Source of the DNA: JAIBJN01 sp963811635
GTDB taxonomy: Bacteria > Actinomycetota > Thermoleophilia > Gaiellales > Gaiellaceae
Reading direction: 5' to 3'
NCBI GenBank assembly: GCA_963811635.1
Contig: CAWESB010000015.1
Location: 186,001 to 250,000, forward strand
DNA: 64,000 bases
Position 1 is the first letter of the stretch; the number at the start of each line of letters is the position of its first letter. Position numbers and translations under genes: made by a program. Positions 1-9,096 of the stretch are shown in pieces. A model generated the notes under the pieces. The model had not been told where the DNA came from, did no database searches, and saw nothing but the letters and a program-made list of their open reading frames with translations.

Positions 1-1
1 C

Positions 2-334
2 GACTACGTCTTCGTCGGCGACGTCGTCGACGGCTGTCTGCTGGCGGCCACATCTCCGCGGGCGGTCGGGGAGGTGTTCAACGTCGGCACGGGGCGGCTG
101 ACGACGAACGAGGAGCTCGTCGGGCGCCTCGCCGCCGTGTCGGGCTTCGAGCTCGATGTGCGGCTCGGAGCGCACGAGCCGCGACCGTGGGATGCGGGCA
201 CGTGGGTCGCCGACCCGACGAAGGCCGCAGAGGTGCTCGGCTGGCAGCCGGCGCACGATCTGGATGCCGGCCTGGCGGAGACGGTCGCCTGGTTCGCCGA
301 GCGTGAGGCGCCCGTGGCGGGAGCGGGTCGATGA
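2..334 (+). CDS. NAD-dependent sugar epimerase/dehydratase, C-terminal part
   Basis: This is the last ~110 residues of a short-chain dehydrogenase-type nucleotide-sugar epimerase; the 5' part lies outside the window. The fragment opens with DYVFVGDVVDG, the conserved block in which extended SDR epimerases position the sugar nucleotide, then FNVGTG and a C-terminal segment with LGWQPAHDLDAGLAETVAWF, which is typical of GalE/WbpP-like enzymes. Its stop overlaps the start of the next gene (ATGA), so the two are probably translationally coupled. The neighbouring glycosyltransferases suggest a role in making an envelope polysaccharide or glycan. The exact sugar substrate cannot be read from this fragment. 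Confidence 0.85.
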   Translation, partial: DYVFVGDVVDGCLLAATSPRAVGEVFNVGTGRLTTNEELVGRLAAVSGFELDVRLGAHEPRPWDAGTWVADPTKAAEVLGWQPAHDLDAGLAETVAWFAEREAPVAGAGR

Positions 335-1068
335 CGACGGACGTGAGCGTCGTCGTTCCCATCTACCGGACGGCGGACGCGGTTCCGGAGCTCGGCAGGC
401 GAGTCGTCGATTCGCTCGAGAGCGCCGGGCTGACCTTCGAGCTGCTCCTGGTCGACGACGCTTGCCCCGCCGGCTCGGGCGCGGCCGCCGCGGCCGCGGC
501 CGCACGGGACGAGCGGGTGGTGGTCGTCTCCCTGGCGGAGAACGTCGGGCAGCACGCGGCGGCGCTCGCCGGGCTCGGCCGTGCGCGGGGACGGTGGGCG
601 GCGGTGCTGGACGGCGACCTCCAGGACCCGCCGGAGGCCGTCCCCGGACTGATCGAGGCCGGCCGCGAGGCGGGCGTCCCCGTCGTCTTCGCCGGAAGGC
701 GCGGCAAGTACGAGTCCCGGGCGCGGCTCCTGACCTCTCGGCTCTTCAAGCGAACGCTCTCCCGCCTTGCCGGGGTGCCGCCGGATGCGGGCATCTTCGT
801 CGTGCTCGAGCGGCCGGTCGTCGAGAAGCTGCTCACGATGCAGACGCTCCGGCGGCCGTCCCTCGTCGCCATGATCGGCTGTGCGAGGGTGCCGATGCTC
901 TCCGTCCCCGTCGAGCGCGCGCCGCGGCCGGCGGGTGAGTCGAGCTACTCGGCGCTGGGGCGGCTGCGGCTCGGCTGGAGAGCGATCTCCTGGGCGGTCT
1001 CCTGGAAGCTCGGGCGCCGTCTGCGCCCCTCCGACAGCCGAGAAGGAGTACGCCGATGGGCGAGCTGA
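331..1068 (+). CDS. Glycosyltransferase family 2
   Basis: A 245-residue GT-A fold enzyme that transfers a sugar from a nucleotide donor, resembling the dolichyl-phosphate mannose synthase/bactoprenol glucosyltransferase group. The N-terminus has the beta-strand VSVVVPIYR, the acidic pair VDD near residues 41-43 and the metal-binding DGDLQDP at 94-100. Unlike many relatives it has no obvious C-terminal membrane pair, so it is either soluble or tethered by the short Trp/Leu-rich helix near residue 220. An alanine run (about residues 51-58) follows the first motif. It is coupled to the upstream epimerase and overlaps the next gene by 13 bases, so it belongs to a four-gene operon. The acceptor is unknown. 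Confidence 0.85.
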   Translation: MTTDVSVVVPIYRTADAVPELGRRVVDSLESAGLTFELLLVDDACPAGSGAAAAAAAARDERVVVVSLAENVGQHAAALAGLGRARGRWAAVLDGDLQDPPEAVPGLIEAGREAGVPVVFAGRRGKYESRARLLTSRLFKRTLSRLAGVPPDAGIFVVLERPVVEKLLTMQTLRRPSLVAMIGCARVPMLSVPVERAPRPAGESSYSALGRLRLGWRAISWAVSWKLGRRLRPSDSREGVRRWAS

Positions 1069-1793
1069 CGCCTGAGGCCCGCGAGGCGCACAACCGCACG
1101 CAGTTGCGCTACTACGAGCAGGACAAGCCGGGGATGGTGCCGAGCGGCTCGCCGTACCTGCGGCGCCACACGGACGCCCTGGTCGGCTACGCCGGCCTGC
1201 AGCCCGGAGAGCGCGTGCTCGAGGTCGGCTGCGGCATGGGCCGGTACACGCTCCTGCTCGCCGAGCGGGGCATCGCCGTCGAGGGGCTCGACCTCTCGCC
1301 CGTCCTGCTCGAGCGGCTGCGTGCGTTCGACGGCGGTCGCTTCGATGTCCCGCTGCACGTCGCCGACGTGATCGAGCCGCCAGCCGACCTCCTCGGCCGC
1401 TTCGACGCCGTCGTCGGCTTCTTCACTCTGCACCACCTCCACGACCTCGGCGTCTCGTTCCGGGCGATGGCCCGGCTCCTGACGCCCGGCGGCCGCATCG
1501 CGTTCCTGGAGCCGAACCCATACAACCCGCTCTACTACGTCCAGATGGCGATCACGCCGGAGATGACCTGGGAGGGCGACCGCGGCATGCTGCGCATGCG
1601 TCGGAGCGTGATCTTCGAGGCGATGAGCGGCGCCGGCCTCGAGCGGCTGGCCCACCGGCGCTTCGGGTTCCTGCCGCCGTTCCTCGCGAACGCGGCGCAC
1701 GGGCTGGAGCTCGAGGCGACGCTGGAACGCGTGCGTCCGCTCGAGCCGGTCTTGCCGTTCCAGCTCTTCCGCGGGACCCTCCTCTCCAGGTGA
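1056..1793 (+). CDS. Class I SAM-dependent methyltransferase
   Basis: A 245-residue Rossmann-fold methyltransferase. Motif I is VLEVGCGMGRYT at about residues 54-65, followed by an acidic residue in GLDLS at the end of strand beta-2 and FDAVVGFFTLHHL, as in the UbiE/type 11 group. The C-terminal half is probably the acceptor-binding region. It overlaps the glycosyltransferase gene by 13 bases and ends in a GTGA overlap with the next gene, so the four genes are co-translated. The context points to methylation of a sugar or lipid-linked glycan, but the acceptor is inference. Confidence 0.85.
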   Translation: MGELTPEAREAHNRTQLRYYEQDKPGMVPSGSPYLRRHTDALVGYAGLQPGERVLEVGCGMGRYTLLLAERGIAVEGLDLSPVLLERLRAFDGGRFDVPLHVADVIEPPADLLGRFDAVVGFFTLHHLHDLGVSFRAMARLLTPGGRIAFLEPNPYNPLYYVQMAITPEMTWEGDRGMLRMRRSVIFEAMSGAGLERLAHRRFGFLPPFLANAAHGLELEATLERVRPLEPVLPFQLFRGTLLSR

Positions 1794-3322
1794 CGGTCTC
1801 GCCTCGCCGCGAGCGGCTGCTGCTCGCAGCGGCGGTGGTCGCGCTCACGCTCGTCGGGGCGCTGTACTCCTTCAGCGGCGTCAACACGCGCGACGAGGCC
1901 TGGTTCCTCCAGGTCGTGTCCCGCGTGTCGGACGGGGACATTCTCTACCGCGACGTTTTCTTCGGCTCGACCCCGCTCTCGGTCTGGCTGGCGTTGCCTC
2001 TCGTGGCCCTCTTCGGCGCGCAAGTGGCCTGGGTGAAGCTCCTCGCCGTTGCCGTGCTCGCCGCGACCCTCGGCCTCGTCGTCTGGGTCGTGCGCGGCCT
2101 CGGAGCGGGCCCCGGTGTCTCCCTCCTCCTCGCCGCCGCCGTGCTCGCCTTCTCACCGGCGAACCGGGGGAGCCTCTACCAGCCGCTGGCGACGCTGTTC
2201 CTCCTCGCCTGCCTCGCCGCTGCCCTCGCCTGGATGCGCGCCTCCCCACGGGCGTGGGTGTGGGCGTTCGTCGGGGGAGCGGCCGCGGGGCTCGCCTTCG
2301 CCTCGAAGCAGAACGTCGGCATCTACGCGCTCGCGGCCCTCCTCGCCACCATCCCGCTGGCGGGGGTGCGAGACCGACTTCGCGACGCCGGCCTGGCGTT
2401 GGCCGGGTTCGCCGTGGCGGCGGTGCTTCCGATCGTGCCGGTCGTCGCGACCGGGGGCTTCGACGCGTTCGTCGACTACGGGTTCAGGAACAAGGGCGCG
2501 TACTCGGACCTCGGCGCCGTCGGCTACCTGGAAGGCTTTCGGATGGAGGCGGTGGACGTCCGTGAACTGCTCGCCGGCGGGGAGGTGATCTACGCGGTCC
2601 CGCCCGCCTACCGGTCCGTGCTCTACCTGGTCGTGCCGGCGGCCCTCGTCCTGCTGGTGGTCGCGTTCGTCCGCGTCCGGGGCATCGAGCGGCGACGCGT
2701 CGAGGTGGTCGGCCTCTTCGCCGTGGCCGCGACCGCCGCGATCTTCCCTCGCGCCGACGGGATCCACCTGAGCTACGTCGCTCCCGTGCTCCTGGTGGCG
2801 GCCTGGTACGCGCTCGACCTGCTCCTGCGTGGGCGTTCGCGGGGCAGGCTCACCGCCGTGGTGGTCGTCGCGGCGCTCGCCGTCGTCCCCGGCGTCGCCG
2901 CTCTGGCTGCCTGGCCGGCACTCCAGGCGATCGACCGGGACGCGCACCTGTCGACGCTTCCGCACATGCGCGGCGTCCTCTTCGAGCCGGCCCGCGAGCG
3001 CCGGATCGAGCGCGCCGCTGACACGCTGGCCGCCGCAGGGACCGACGGCTCGCTCTTCCTCGCCATGCCGGAGGCGGGCTTCTACTACCTCGTCTCGGGC
3101 GTTGAGAGCCCGACCCCGTACGACTTCCCCCTCGCGATCGCGTTCGGGCGCACCGGGCAGGCCGAGCTCGTCCAGCGCGTCGAGTCCGGGGAGATCGACG
3201 CAGTCTGCCTCGGCTACCGTCGCCTGGGCGACTTGACGCCGTGGCAGCTCGTGCACGCGGTCAAGGTGAGCATGGAGCCGTCGGAGCGAACGGCAGCCTG
3301 CCGGGTCTACCGGGGTCAGTAG
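1790..3322 (+). CDS. GT-C type membrane glycosyltransferase (GT39/83-like)
   Basis: A 510-residue polytopic membrane protein with about ten hydrophobic helices and a soluble C-terminal tail. The first extracytoplasmic loop holds the acidic pair DEAW at residues 35-38, the position of the catalytic aspartate in protein mannosyltransferase/ArnT-like enzymes that use polyprenyl-phosphate sugars. The start is GTG overlapping the previous stop (GTGA). Its stop overlaps the convergent ddl stop by 7 bases. Together with the preceding GT2 (which may make the lipid-linked donor) this forms a plausible two-step route for transferring a sugar outside the membrane; the acceptor is not identifiable. Confidence 0.75.
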   Translation: MTVSPRRERLLLAAAVVALTLVGALYSFSGVNTRDEAWFLQVVSRVSDGDILYRDVFFGSTPLSVWLALPLVALFGAQVAWVKLLAVAVLAATLGLVVWVVRGLGAGPGVSLLLAAAVLAFSPANRGSLYQPLATLFLLACLAAALAWMRASPRAWVWAFVGGAAAGLAFASKQNVGIYALAALLATIPLAGVRDRLRDAGLALAGFAVAAVLPIVPVVATGGFDAFVDYGFRNKGAYSDLGAVGYLEGFRMEAVDVRELLAGGEVIYAVPPAYRSVLYLVVPAALVLLVVAFVRVRGIERRRVEVVGLFAVAATAAIFPRADGIHLSYVAPVLLVAAWYALDLLLRGRSRGRLTAVVVVAALAVVPGVAALAAWPALQAIDRDAHLSTLPHMRGVLFEPARERRIERAADTLAAAGTDGSLFLAMPEAGFYYLVSGVESPTPYDFPLAIAFGRTGQAELVQRVESGEIDAVCLGYRRLGDLTPWQLVHAVKVSMEPSERTAACRVYRGQ

Positions 3323-4335
3323 CGGAGACGCGAGCGGCGGTCGCGCCGCTCCAGCGCGAGGTCGACCAGGCGGTCGAGCAGCTTCGGGTAGGGGATGCCG
3401 GAGGCCTCGAAGAGCTTCGCGTAGACGCTGGTCGCCGTGAAGCCCGGGATCGTGTTCAGCTCGTTGACGACGACGTCCCCGTCCGGCCGGACGAAGAAGT
3501 CGACGCGGGCCATGCCCTCGCAGTCCGAGGCGACGAAGGCGGCCACGGCCAGCTCGCGCACGCGTTGGGCCGACTCGGCCGACACCCGCGGCGGGATCAC
3601 GAGCTCCATGCCGCCGTCCGCGTACTTCGCCTCGAAGTCGTACCAGTTGCTCGCAAGCGGCACGATCTCGCCCGGCACCGAGGCAATCGGGTCGGTGTTG
3701 CCGAGGACGCTGCACTCGACCTCGACCCCGTCCAGGAACTCCTCGACGAGGATCTTCTCGTCGTGGATGAAGGCGAGCTCGAGCGCCTCGTCGAAGTCCT
3801 CCTCGTCGTGGACGATGGTGATCCCGACGCTCGAGCCCAGCCGCGCCGGCTTGACCACGCAGGGGAAGCCGAAAGGGCTGTGCGCTTGCTCGCCGACACG
3901 CACGGTGAGGCTGCGGGCCACGGGCACGCCCTTGTCGCGCATGACCGACTTGAAGAGGTCCTTGTCCATCGCGAGTGCAGAGGCGGCGACGCCCGAGCCG
4001 ACGTAGGCGACGTCGGCCAGCTCCAGCAGCCCCTGGACGGTCCCGTCCTCGCCGAACGGGCCGTGGAGGACCGGGAAGACGACGTCGACGCCGCCCAACG
4101 GCTCGACTTCGCCGTTCCCGGCGATCGGGACGGGCAGCGATCCGCTCGTCGCGCCGAGCTCGGGCCGGCCCGGCGCCCGCGGCAGCTCCCAGCGCCCGTC
4201 GGCGCCGATCTCGATCTCGCTGACGTCGTAACGGTCCGGGTCGAGCCCCTCGACGACCGAGCGGGCGGACTCCAGGGAGATCTCGCGCTCGCTGGAGCGC
4301 CCTCCCATGAGCACCGCTACGCGAAGCCGTGCGAT
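3316..4335 (-). CDS. ddl: D-alanine--D-alanine ligase
   Basis: An ATP-grasp enzyme of about 339 residues that joins two D-alanines for peptidoglycan precursors in the cytoplasm. Visible motifs are MGGRSSERE at the start of the N-terminal domain, HGPFGEDG, GSSVGI in the ATP-grasp glycine loop and NELNTIPGFT at the Mg/ATP site. The first canonical codons (GTG at 4314, ATG at 4308) would cut off part of the first beta-strand and have no Shine-Dalgarno. An AGGAG at 4341-4345 lies five bases before ATC (4333-4335), giving an ATC-initiated N-terminus ARLRVAVLMGG that matches the family. I therefore place the start at ATC, noting it may be a sequence error for ATG. It is the last gene of the wall/kinase operon. 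Confidence 0.85.
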   Translation of the reverse strand: MARLRVAVLMGGRSSEREISLESARSVVEGLDPDRYDVSEIEIGADGRWELPRAPGRPELGATSGSLPVPIAGNGEVEPLGGVDVVFPVLHGPFGEDGTVQGLLELADVAYVGSGVAASALAMDKDLFKSVMRDKGVPVARSLTVRVGEQAHSPFGFPCVVKPARLGSSVGITIVHDEEDFDEALELAFIHDEKILVEEFLDGVEVECSVLGNTDPIASVPGEIVPLASNWYDFEAKYADGGMELVIPPRVSAESAQRVRELAVAAFVASDCEGMARVDFFVRPDGDVVVNELNTIPGFTATSVYAKLFEASGIPYPKLLDRLVDLALERRDRRSRLRY

Positions 4336-4343
4336 CGGGGCTC

Positions 4344-6318
4344 CTAGGGCAGGCGGCCGACGAGGATGGTCACGGTCGAGTTCGGGCGAGCCTGCGAGTC
4401 CCCGGCCGGATTCTGATCCTGGACGACGCCGTCCTCGGCCGGGTCGGTGACGTCCGTGAAGATCGTCCTCGTCCGGAAGCCGGCGTCCTGGAGCTGGGCG
4501 CGGGCGTCGCTCGCGTCCAGGCCGATGACGTCGGGAACGGTCGTCAGCTCGGGCCCGGTGGAGATCGTGATCTGCACGGTCGACTTCCGCGGCGCCTCGG
4601 TTCCGGCGCTCGGGCTCTGGGCGGCGACGAGGCCCTGCGGCGTGTCGTCGTCGGGCGCCTCGGCGACGGAGACCTCGAAGCCGGCCGCCTCGAGCTCGGC
4701 GCGGGCGCTCGACTCCGTCTGCCCGAGCACGTCTGGGACCGCGATGCTCTGAACGCCCTTGGAGACTCGCACCTCGACCTCGCTGCCCTCGTCCACGATG
4801 ACGCCGGTCTTTGGGTCCTGGCCGGTGACCTGGCCGACCGGCTTCTGCGAGAAGACCTCGAGCCGGCTCGCCTTCAGGCCCAGCTCGTTGAGCGCGTCGA
4901 CCGCGTCCTCGTAGTCGAGGCCGACGAGGCTCGGCACCTCGACTTGCTCTCGGCCCGCTCGAGACCGTGATCGTGACCGTGCTTCCCTTGGACACCTGCG
5001 TGCCTTCCTTCGGGCTCTGCTCGATGACGATCCCGCGCTCGACCTCCGTGCTCGGCTGCTCCTCGACGTCCGCCTCCAGGCCGACGCTCTCGATCTGTTC
5101 GACCGCCTGCTGCTCGCGCAGGCCCTCGACGAGCGGCACGCCTACGGGCGCGGACTCCTCGAGCTGATCCTGAATCTGGTTGTAGGCCCACCAGCCGGCG
5201 AGCGCGGCTGCGGCGATCAGCAGCGCGACGAGGAGCCACGGCACCCAGCGCCTGCGTTTCCTGGGCGGCTCGTCGTACGGGCTGGCGGGCGGGTAGTCGG
5301 GTGGGCGTCTCGGCGTCGAGGGCGGGGGCGGCGGCGCGACCACGCGGGTCGGCGTCTCGGAGAGGAGCTCGGAGAGGAGCTCGGTCGACTCTCCGGCGAC
5401 CAGGCCACCGGCCGCGCCGGCGAGCAGCGCCGTGGCGGCGGTCGACGTGGCGCGGGAGATGGGCAGGCCCGCCTCGACCCGCTCCAGATCCTCGATGAAC
5501 TCCTCGGCGGTCTGGTAGCGGTCGGCCGGGTCCTTCGCGAGCGCCCGGAGCACGATCTGGTCGAGCTCGGGCGGGATCTCGGGCCGGAGGCTGGATGGCG
5601 GCGTCGGCAGGTCGTTCACGTGCTTCATGGCGATCTCGATCGCCGAGTCGCCGGAGAACGGCACCTTCCCCGTGAGCATCTCGTAGAGGACGATGCCGGC
5701 CGAGTAGAGGTCGGACGCGGCGGTGACCGGGGCCCCGCGCGCCTGTTCGGGCGAGAGGTACTGCGCCGTGCCCATGATCGAGCCGGCCTCCGTCATCTGC
5801 GACGGGCCGTGGCGCGCGATCCCGAAGTCCGTGACCTTGAGCCGCGGCTCGTTCGCCTTCGCGTGCTGGTCGGTCGATACGAGCACGTTGTGCGGCTTGA
5901 TGTCGCGGTGGATGATCCCGTGCCGGTGGGCGAAGCGGAGCGCCTCCAGGAGCTGCTTCGCGTACGCGACCGCGGTCCCGATCGGGAGCGCGCCGCGCGT
6001 CATGATCAGCTCCTTCAGGCTCCGGCCCTCGATCACCTCCATGGCGATGTAGTAGGTGCCCTCGGCCTCGCCCCGGTCATAGATGGAGACGATGTTCGGG
6101 TGCGAGAGCCCGGCCGCCGACTTCGCCTCGCGCCGGAAGCGCTCGATGAAGAGGTCGTCCTCCGCGTAGCGGTCGTTGAGGATCTTGATGGCGACGCGGC
6201 GCCCCAGCTCCTCGTCCTCGGCCAGATAGACGTTCGCCATGCCCCCGGATCCGAGCTTCCTCAGGATCCGGTAGCGGCCGTCGAAGAGTGTGTTGATCAG
6301 GGAATCCGAGGCTGCCAT
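4344..6318 (-). CDS. pknB: Ser/Thr protein kinase PknB with four PASTA domains (frameshifted)
   Basis: A membrane receptor kinase that senses peptidoglycan fragments and phosphorylates division and wall proteins. The kinase domain has the glycine loop LGSGGMANV (22-30), Lys45 in VAIK, HRDIKPHN (Asp139) and DFG (164-166). One transmembrane helix lies near residues 358-380, and PASTA repeats follow. The first PASTA is in the starting frame. After VSSGP the frame is lost and the remaining three PASTA repeats continue in another frame to the TAG at 4344. One extra base near 4946-4950 explains this, and the length of the interval is 3n+1. The stop codon overlaps the Shine-Dalgarno of ddl. The kinase domain is intact, so a sequence indel is more likely than decay. 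Confidence 0.9.
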
Positions 6319-6335
6319 CGCGAAGTGTTAAGAGG

Positions 6336-7814
6336 TTAGGTGTTTCTCCCGAGGGCCGCCTCGATGATGGAGCGTGCGATCGGGGCGGCCGTGACGCCTC
6401 CGGTGCCCGACTGATCCGAGAGCGCGACGGCGACTGCGACCTGCGGATCGTTGGCGGGCGCGAAGGCGATGAACCACGTGTGGTTGTGCCCGGAGACGCC
6501 CGTCTCGGCGGTACCGGTCTTGCCGGCGACGGAGACGCCGGGGATCTGGGCGGCCGTGCCGGTGCCCCCTTCGACCACCCGCACCATCATGGCGGTGACG
6601 GCGGCTGCCGTGGATGGTTTGATCGCGGTCTTCCATTCCTCCGGGTCGAAGCCCTGGATGACGTTCCCGTCCGGAGCGACGATGCGCTCGACGAGCTTGG
6701 GCTCCATGACGACGCCGCCGTTCGCGACGCCCGCCGCCACGAGCGCCATCTGCAGCGGCGTGACGACGAGCCGCTCCTGGCCGAATGCCAGCCGGCCCGG
6801 GTCGACCTCGCTCGGGCTCGCCGGGTCGAAGAGTCGGCCTCTCCGGTAGAGCCCGCTGATGAGAACCTCCTCCGCGGGGAGCTCGATCGGCGGCCGCTCG
6901 TAGAAACCGAACCGCTTCGCGTACTCGAGGACGACGTCGACGCCGAGCTCCTTGCCGAGGTTGCAGAAGACCGAGTTGACCGAGTTCTCGAGCGCGTCGG
7001 CGAGGGTGATCGTCCCGAATTCCTCCGGGCCGCTCTGGTCGGCGAAGTTGAATACCTGCTTGCCGAAGAGCGTGCAGAAGCCCGGGTCCTCGAACACGCT
7101 CTCGGGCGTGAACCGGCCCGTGTCGATCGCCGCAGAGGCGGTGATGACCTTGAAGGTGGAGCCGGGGACGAAGCGGCCGGCAGTCGCGCGGTCGAGCAGC
7201 GGGGAGGCGGGCTTGCAGGGCGCCGTGATCGCCTCGATCGAGTCGAAGTCGGTCTCGACCAGGTTGGGGTTGAAGGTCGGCGCCGAGGCGAGCGCGAGGA
7301 CGCGCCCCGTCGACGGCTCGAGCGCCACCGCCGCGCCGCATTTGCCCGCCAGGCCGTCGACCGCCGCCCGCTGGGTGTCGAGGTCGATGGTGGTGACGAG
7401 GTCGTTCCCCTCCCGCGGGATCCCCCGGATCGTGTCGAGGGTCGTGTCGAAGATCGTGCTCAGGTTCGCGTTCGAGGCGGTGAGGTAGTCGTTCATGGAC
7501 TTCTCGAGGCCCGTCCGCGAGCGGCCGACCGTCGAGTAGCCCACGGCGTGGGCGGTGAGCGATTGCCGTGGGTAGCGGCGGAGGTACCAGACCGTCCCGT
7601 CCTCGAGCGTGCGCTTGCGGTTCGCCGCGAGCCGCGTGCGCCCGTTGGCCGCGAGGATGAGCCCGCGCTCGATCTCGAGCTCGCGGACGATCTGCGGGTT
7701 GCCCTGCCGCGCCTCGAGGTCCGGGGCGCGCCAGAGCCAGTAGGTCGCGGTGGCGATGAGGGCCACGAACAGGAACGAGAAGACGAAGAAGAGGCGGCGG
7801 ATCTGGGGGTTCAC
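6336..7814 (-). CDS. pbpA: Penicillin-binding protein, transpeptidase (PbpA type)
   Basis: A 492-residue class B penicillin-binding protein that cross-links peptidoglycan outside the membrane. It has an N-terminal signal anchor (about residues 8-28), a short dimerisation region and a transpeptidase domain with the nucleophile motif STFK at 219-222, SVN at 278-280 and KTG at 432-434. It is clearly shorter than the division PBP FtsI/PBP3 and matches the PbpA of the mycobacterial rodA-pbpA pair. The start overlaps the rodA stop by four bases. PknB begins 17 bases after its stop. No regulatory site is visible inside the operon. Confidence 0.92.
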   Translation of the reverse strand: MNPQIRRLFFVFSFLFVALIATATYWLWRAPDLEARQGNPQIVRELEIERGLILAANGRTRLAANRKRTLEDGTVWYLRRYPRQSLTAHAVGYSTVGRSRTGLEKSMNDYLTASNANLSTIFDTTLDTIRGIPREGNDLVTTIDLDTQRAAVDGLAGKCGAAVALEPSTGRVLALASAPTFNPNLVETDFDSIEAITAPCKPASPLLDRATAGRFVPGSTFKVITASAAIDTGRFTPESVFEDPGFCTLFGKQVFNFADQSGPEEFGTITLADALENSVNSVFCNLGKELGVDVVLEYAKRFGFYERPPIELPAEEVLISGLYRRGRLFDPASPSEVDPGRLAFGQERLVVTPLQMALVAAGVANGGVVMEPKLVERIVAPDGNVIQGFDPEEWKTAIKPSTAAAVTAMMVRVVEGGTGTAAQIPGVSVAGKTGTAETGVSGHNHTWFIAFAPANDPQVAVAVALSDQSGTGGVTAAPIARSIIEAALGRNT

Positions 7815-9076
7815 GCGCCCTGCTCCCGGTTGACGCGGTCGGAGACCATGAGGAGGAGCGCGAGCACGACGAAGTTGGCGACGATGCTCGACCCTCCGTA
7901 GGAGACGAACGGAAGCGTGATCCCCGTCAGCGGGATCAGCCCGGTGACGCCGCCGATGATGATGAAGGCCTGCACGGAGAGGGCGGCCGTGAGCCCGGCG
8001 GCGAGCAGCTTCGAGAAGCCGTCCTGCGCGAGCATGGAGATGCGGAAGCCGCGGAAGGCGAAGAGCAGGTAGAGGAGGATCACGCCCGCAGCGCCGGCCA
8101 GGCCGAGCTCCTGGGCGATGGCGGAGAAGATGAAGTCGGTCTCCAGGAACGGGATATACGTCCCGCCGGCGGGAGTGACGAGAACGCCGTCCCCGAGCCC
8201 GGAACCGAAGACCCCGCCGCTCGAGATGGCGTAGAGCGACTGCACGAGCTGGTACGACTGGCCCTGGGGGTCAGCCCAGGGGTCGAGCCAGCTCTGCACG
8301 CGATCCTGGACGTGCGGGATCACCTGGTAGAGAGCGAACGCCCCGGCGAGGAAGAGGCCGAAGCCCGCGGCGACGAACGACCAGCGGGCAGTGGCCGTGT
8401 AGAGCATGACGAGGAAGATCGTGAAGTAGAGGAGCGCCCCGCCGAGGTCGCGCGTCTGGAAGAGGACGAGCATGGCCCCGCCCCAGATCAGGAGCAGTGG
8501 CCCGAGGTGCTTGGGGGACGGCAGTCTGCCCTGGCCCGCGGTTCCGTACGAGAGCATCTCGCGGTTGTCCCGCAGGTATCCGGCCAGGAAGATGACGAAG
8601 CAGACCTTGGCCAGCTCGCCGGGCTGGAAGACGAGCGGCCCGCCCAGGTCGATCCAGAGCGTCGCGCCGTTGATCGTCCTCCCGATCACCGGCAGCGCCG
8701 GCAGGACGAGCAGGACGATGGCCGAGATGCCCAGGATGTACTTGACGTTGTCCAGCTCGCGGTAGTCGCGCAGGAAGACGACCAGCGCGGCGAAGACGAC
8801 GACGCCCACGACCACCCAGAGCCCCTGGCGGAACGCCAGCTCGGGTCGGATCCGGTAGATCTCGGTCAGGCCGATCGCGCAGAGCAGGCCGCCGAGCGGG
8901 AGCAGGAACGGGTCGGCGTGCGGGAGCCGGACGCGCAGGACGACGTGGGCGATGACGAAGAGGGCGACGAAGAAGGCCGCGTAGGAGAGGGATGCGGCCG
9001 AGACGACCTCGGAGCGGGCAATGTAGACGGACGCGAAGCCGGCCGCCGTGAGGAGGCCGACCAGCCCGAGGTTCAC
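7811..9076 (-). CDS. rodA: RodA/FtsW-type peptidoglycan glycosyltransferase
   Basis: A polytopic SEDS protein of about 421 residues that polymerises glycan strands from lipid II, working with the neighbouring PBP. About ten to eleven helices are visible. Conserved features include QPGELAK in the middle, the charged FQTRDLGGALL segment and the C-terminal GLIPLTGITLPFVSYGGSS. The GTG at 9076 has no good ribosome binding site. The reading frame extends upstream with TLRNRELVNL, typical of actinobacterial relatives, to a CTG at 9100 that overlaps the PP2C stop (CTGA). The true start may therefore be CTG 9100. Confidence 0.9.
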   Translation of the reverse strand: MNLGLVGLLTAAGFASVYIARSEVVSAASLSYAAFFVALFVIAHVVLRVRLPHADPFLLPLGGLLCAIGLTEIYRIRPELAFRQGLWVVVGVVVFAALVVFLRDYRELDNVKYILGISAIVLLVLPALPVIGRTINGATLWIDLGGPLVFQPGELAKVCFVIFLAGYLRDNREMLSYGTAGQGRLPSPKHLGPLLLIWGGAMLVLFQTRDLGGALLYFTIFLVMLYTATARWSFVAAGFGLFLAGAFALYQVIPHVQDRVQSWLDPWADPQGQSYQLVQSLYAISSGGVFGSGLGDGVLVTPAGGTYIPFLETDFIFSAIAQELGLAGAAGVILLYLLFAFRGFRISMLAQDGFSKLLAAGLTAALSVQAFIIIGGVTGLIPLTGITLPFVSYGGSSIVANFVVLALLLMVSDRVNREQGA

Positions 9077-9096
9077 GAGCTCTCGGTTGCGGAGGG

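Noticed and set aside
3241..4347. Long plus-strand reading frame opposite ddl
   Set aside because: It is antisense to a clear ATP-grasp enzyme, has no family motif and shows the composition of a shadow frame.
4940..4955. Programmed ribosomal frameshift in pknB
   Set aside because: No slippery heptamer, stop codon or downstream pseudoknot is apparent at the site. Two other single-base indels in the window make error more likely.
8262..8290. CCCTGGG...CCCAGGG inverted repeat
   Set aside because: It lies within rodA coding sequence, lacks the GGGGTC-N-GACCCC core and is expected by chance at this GC content.
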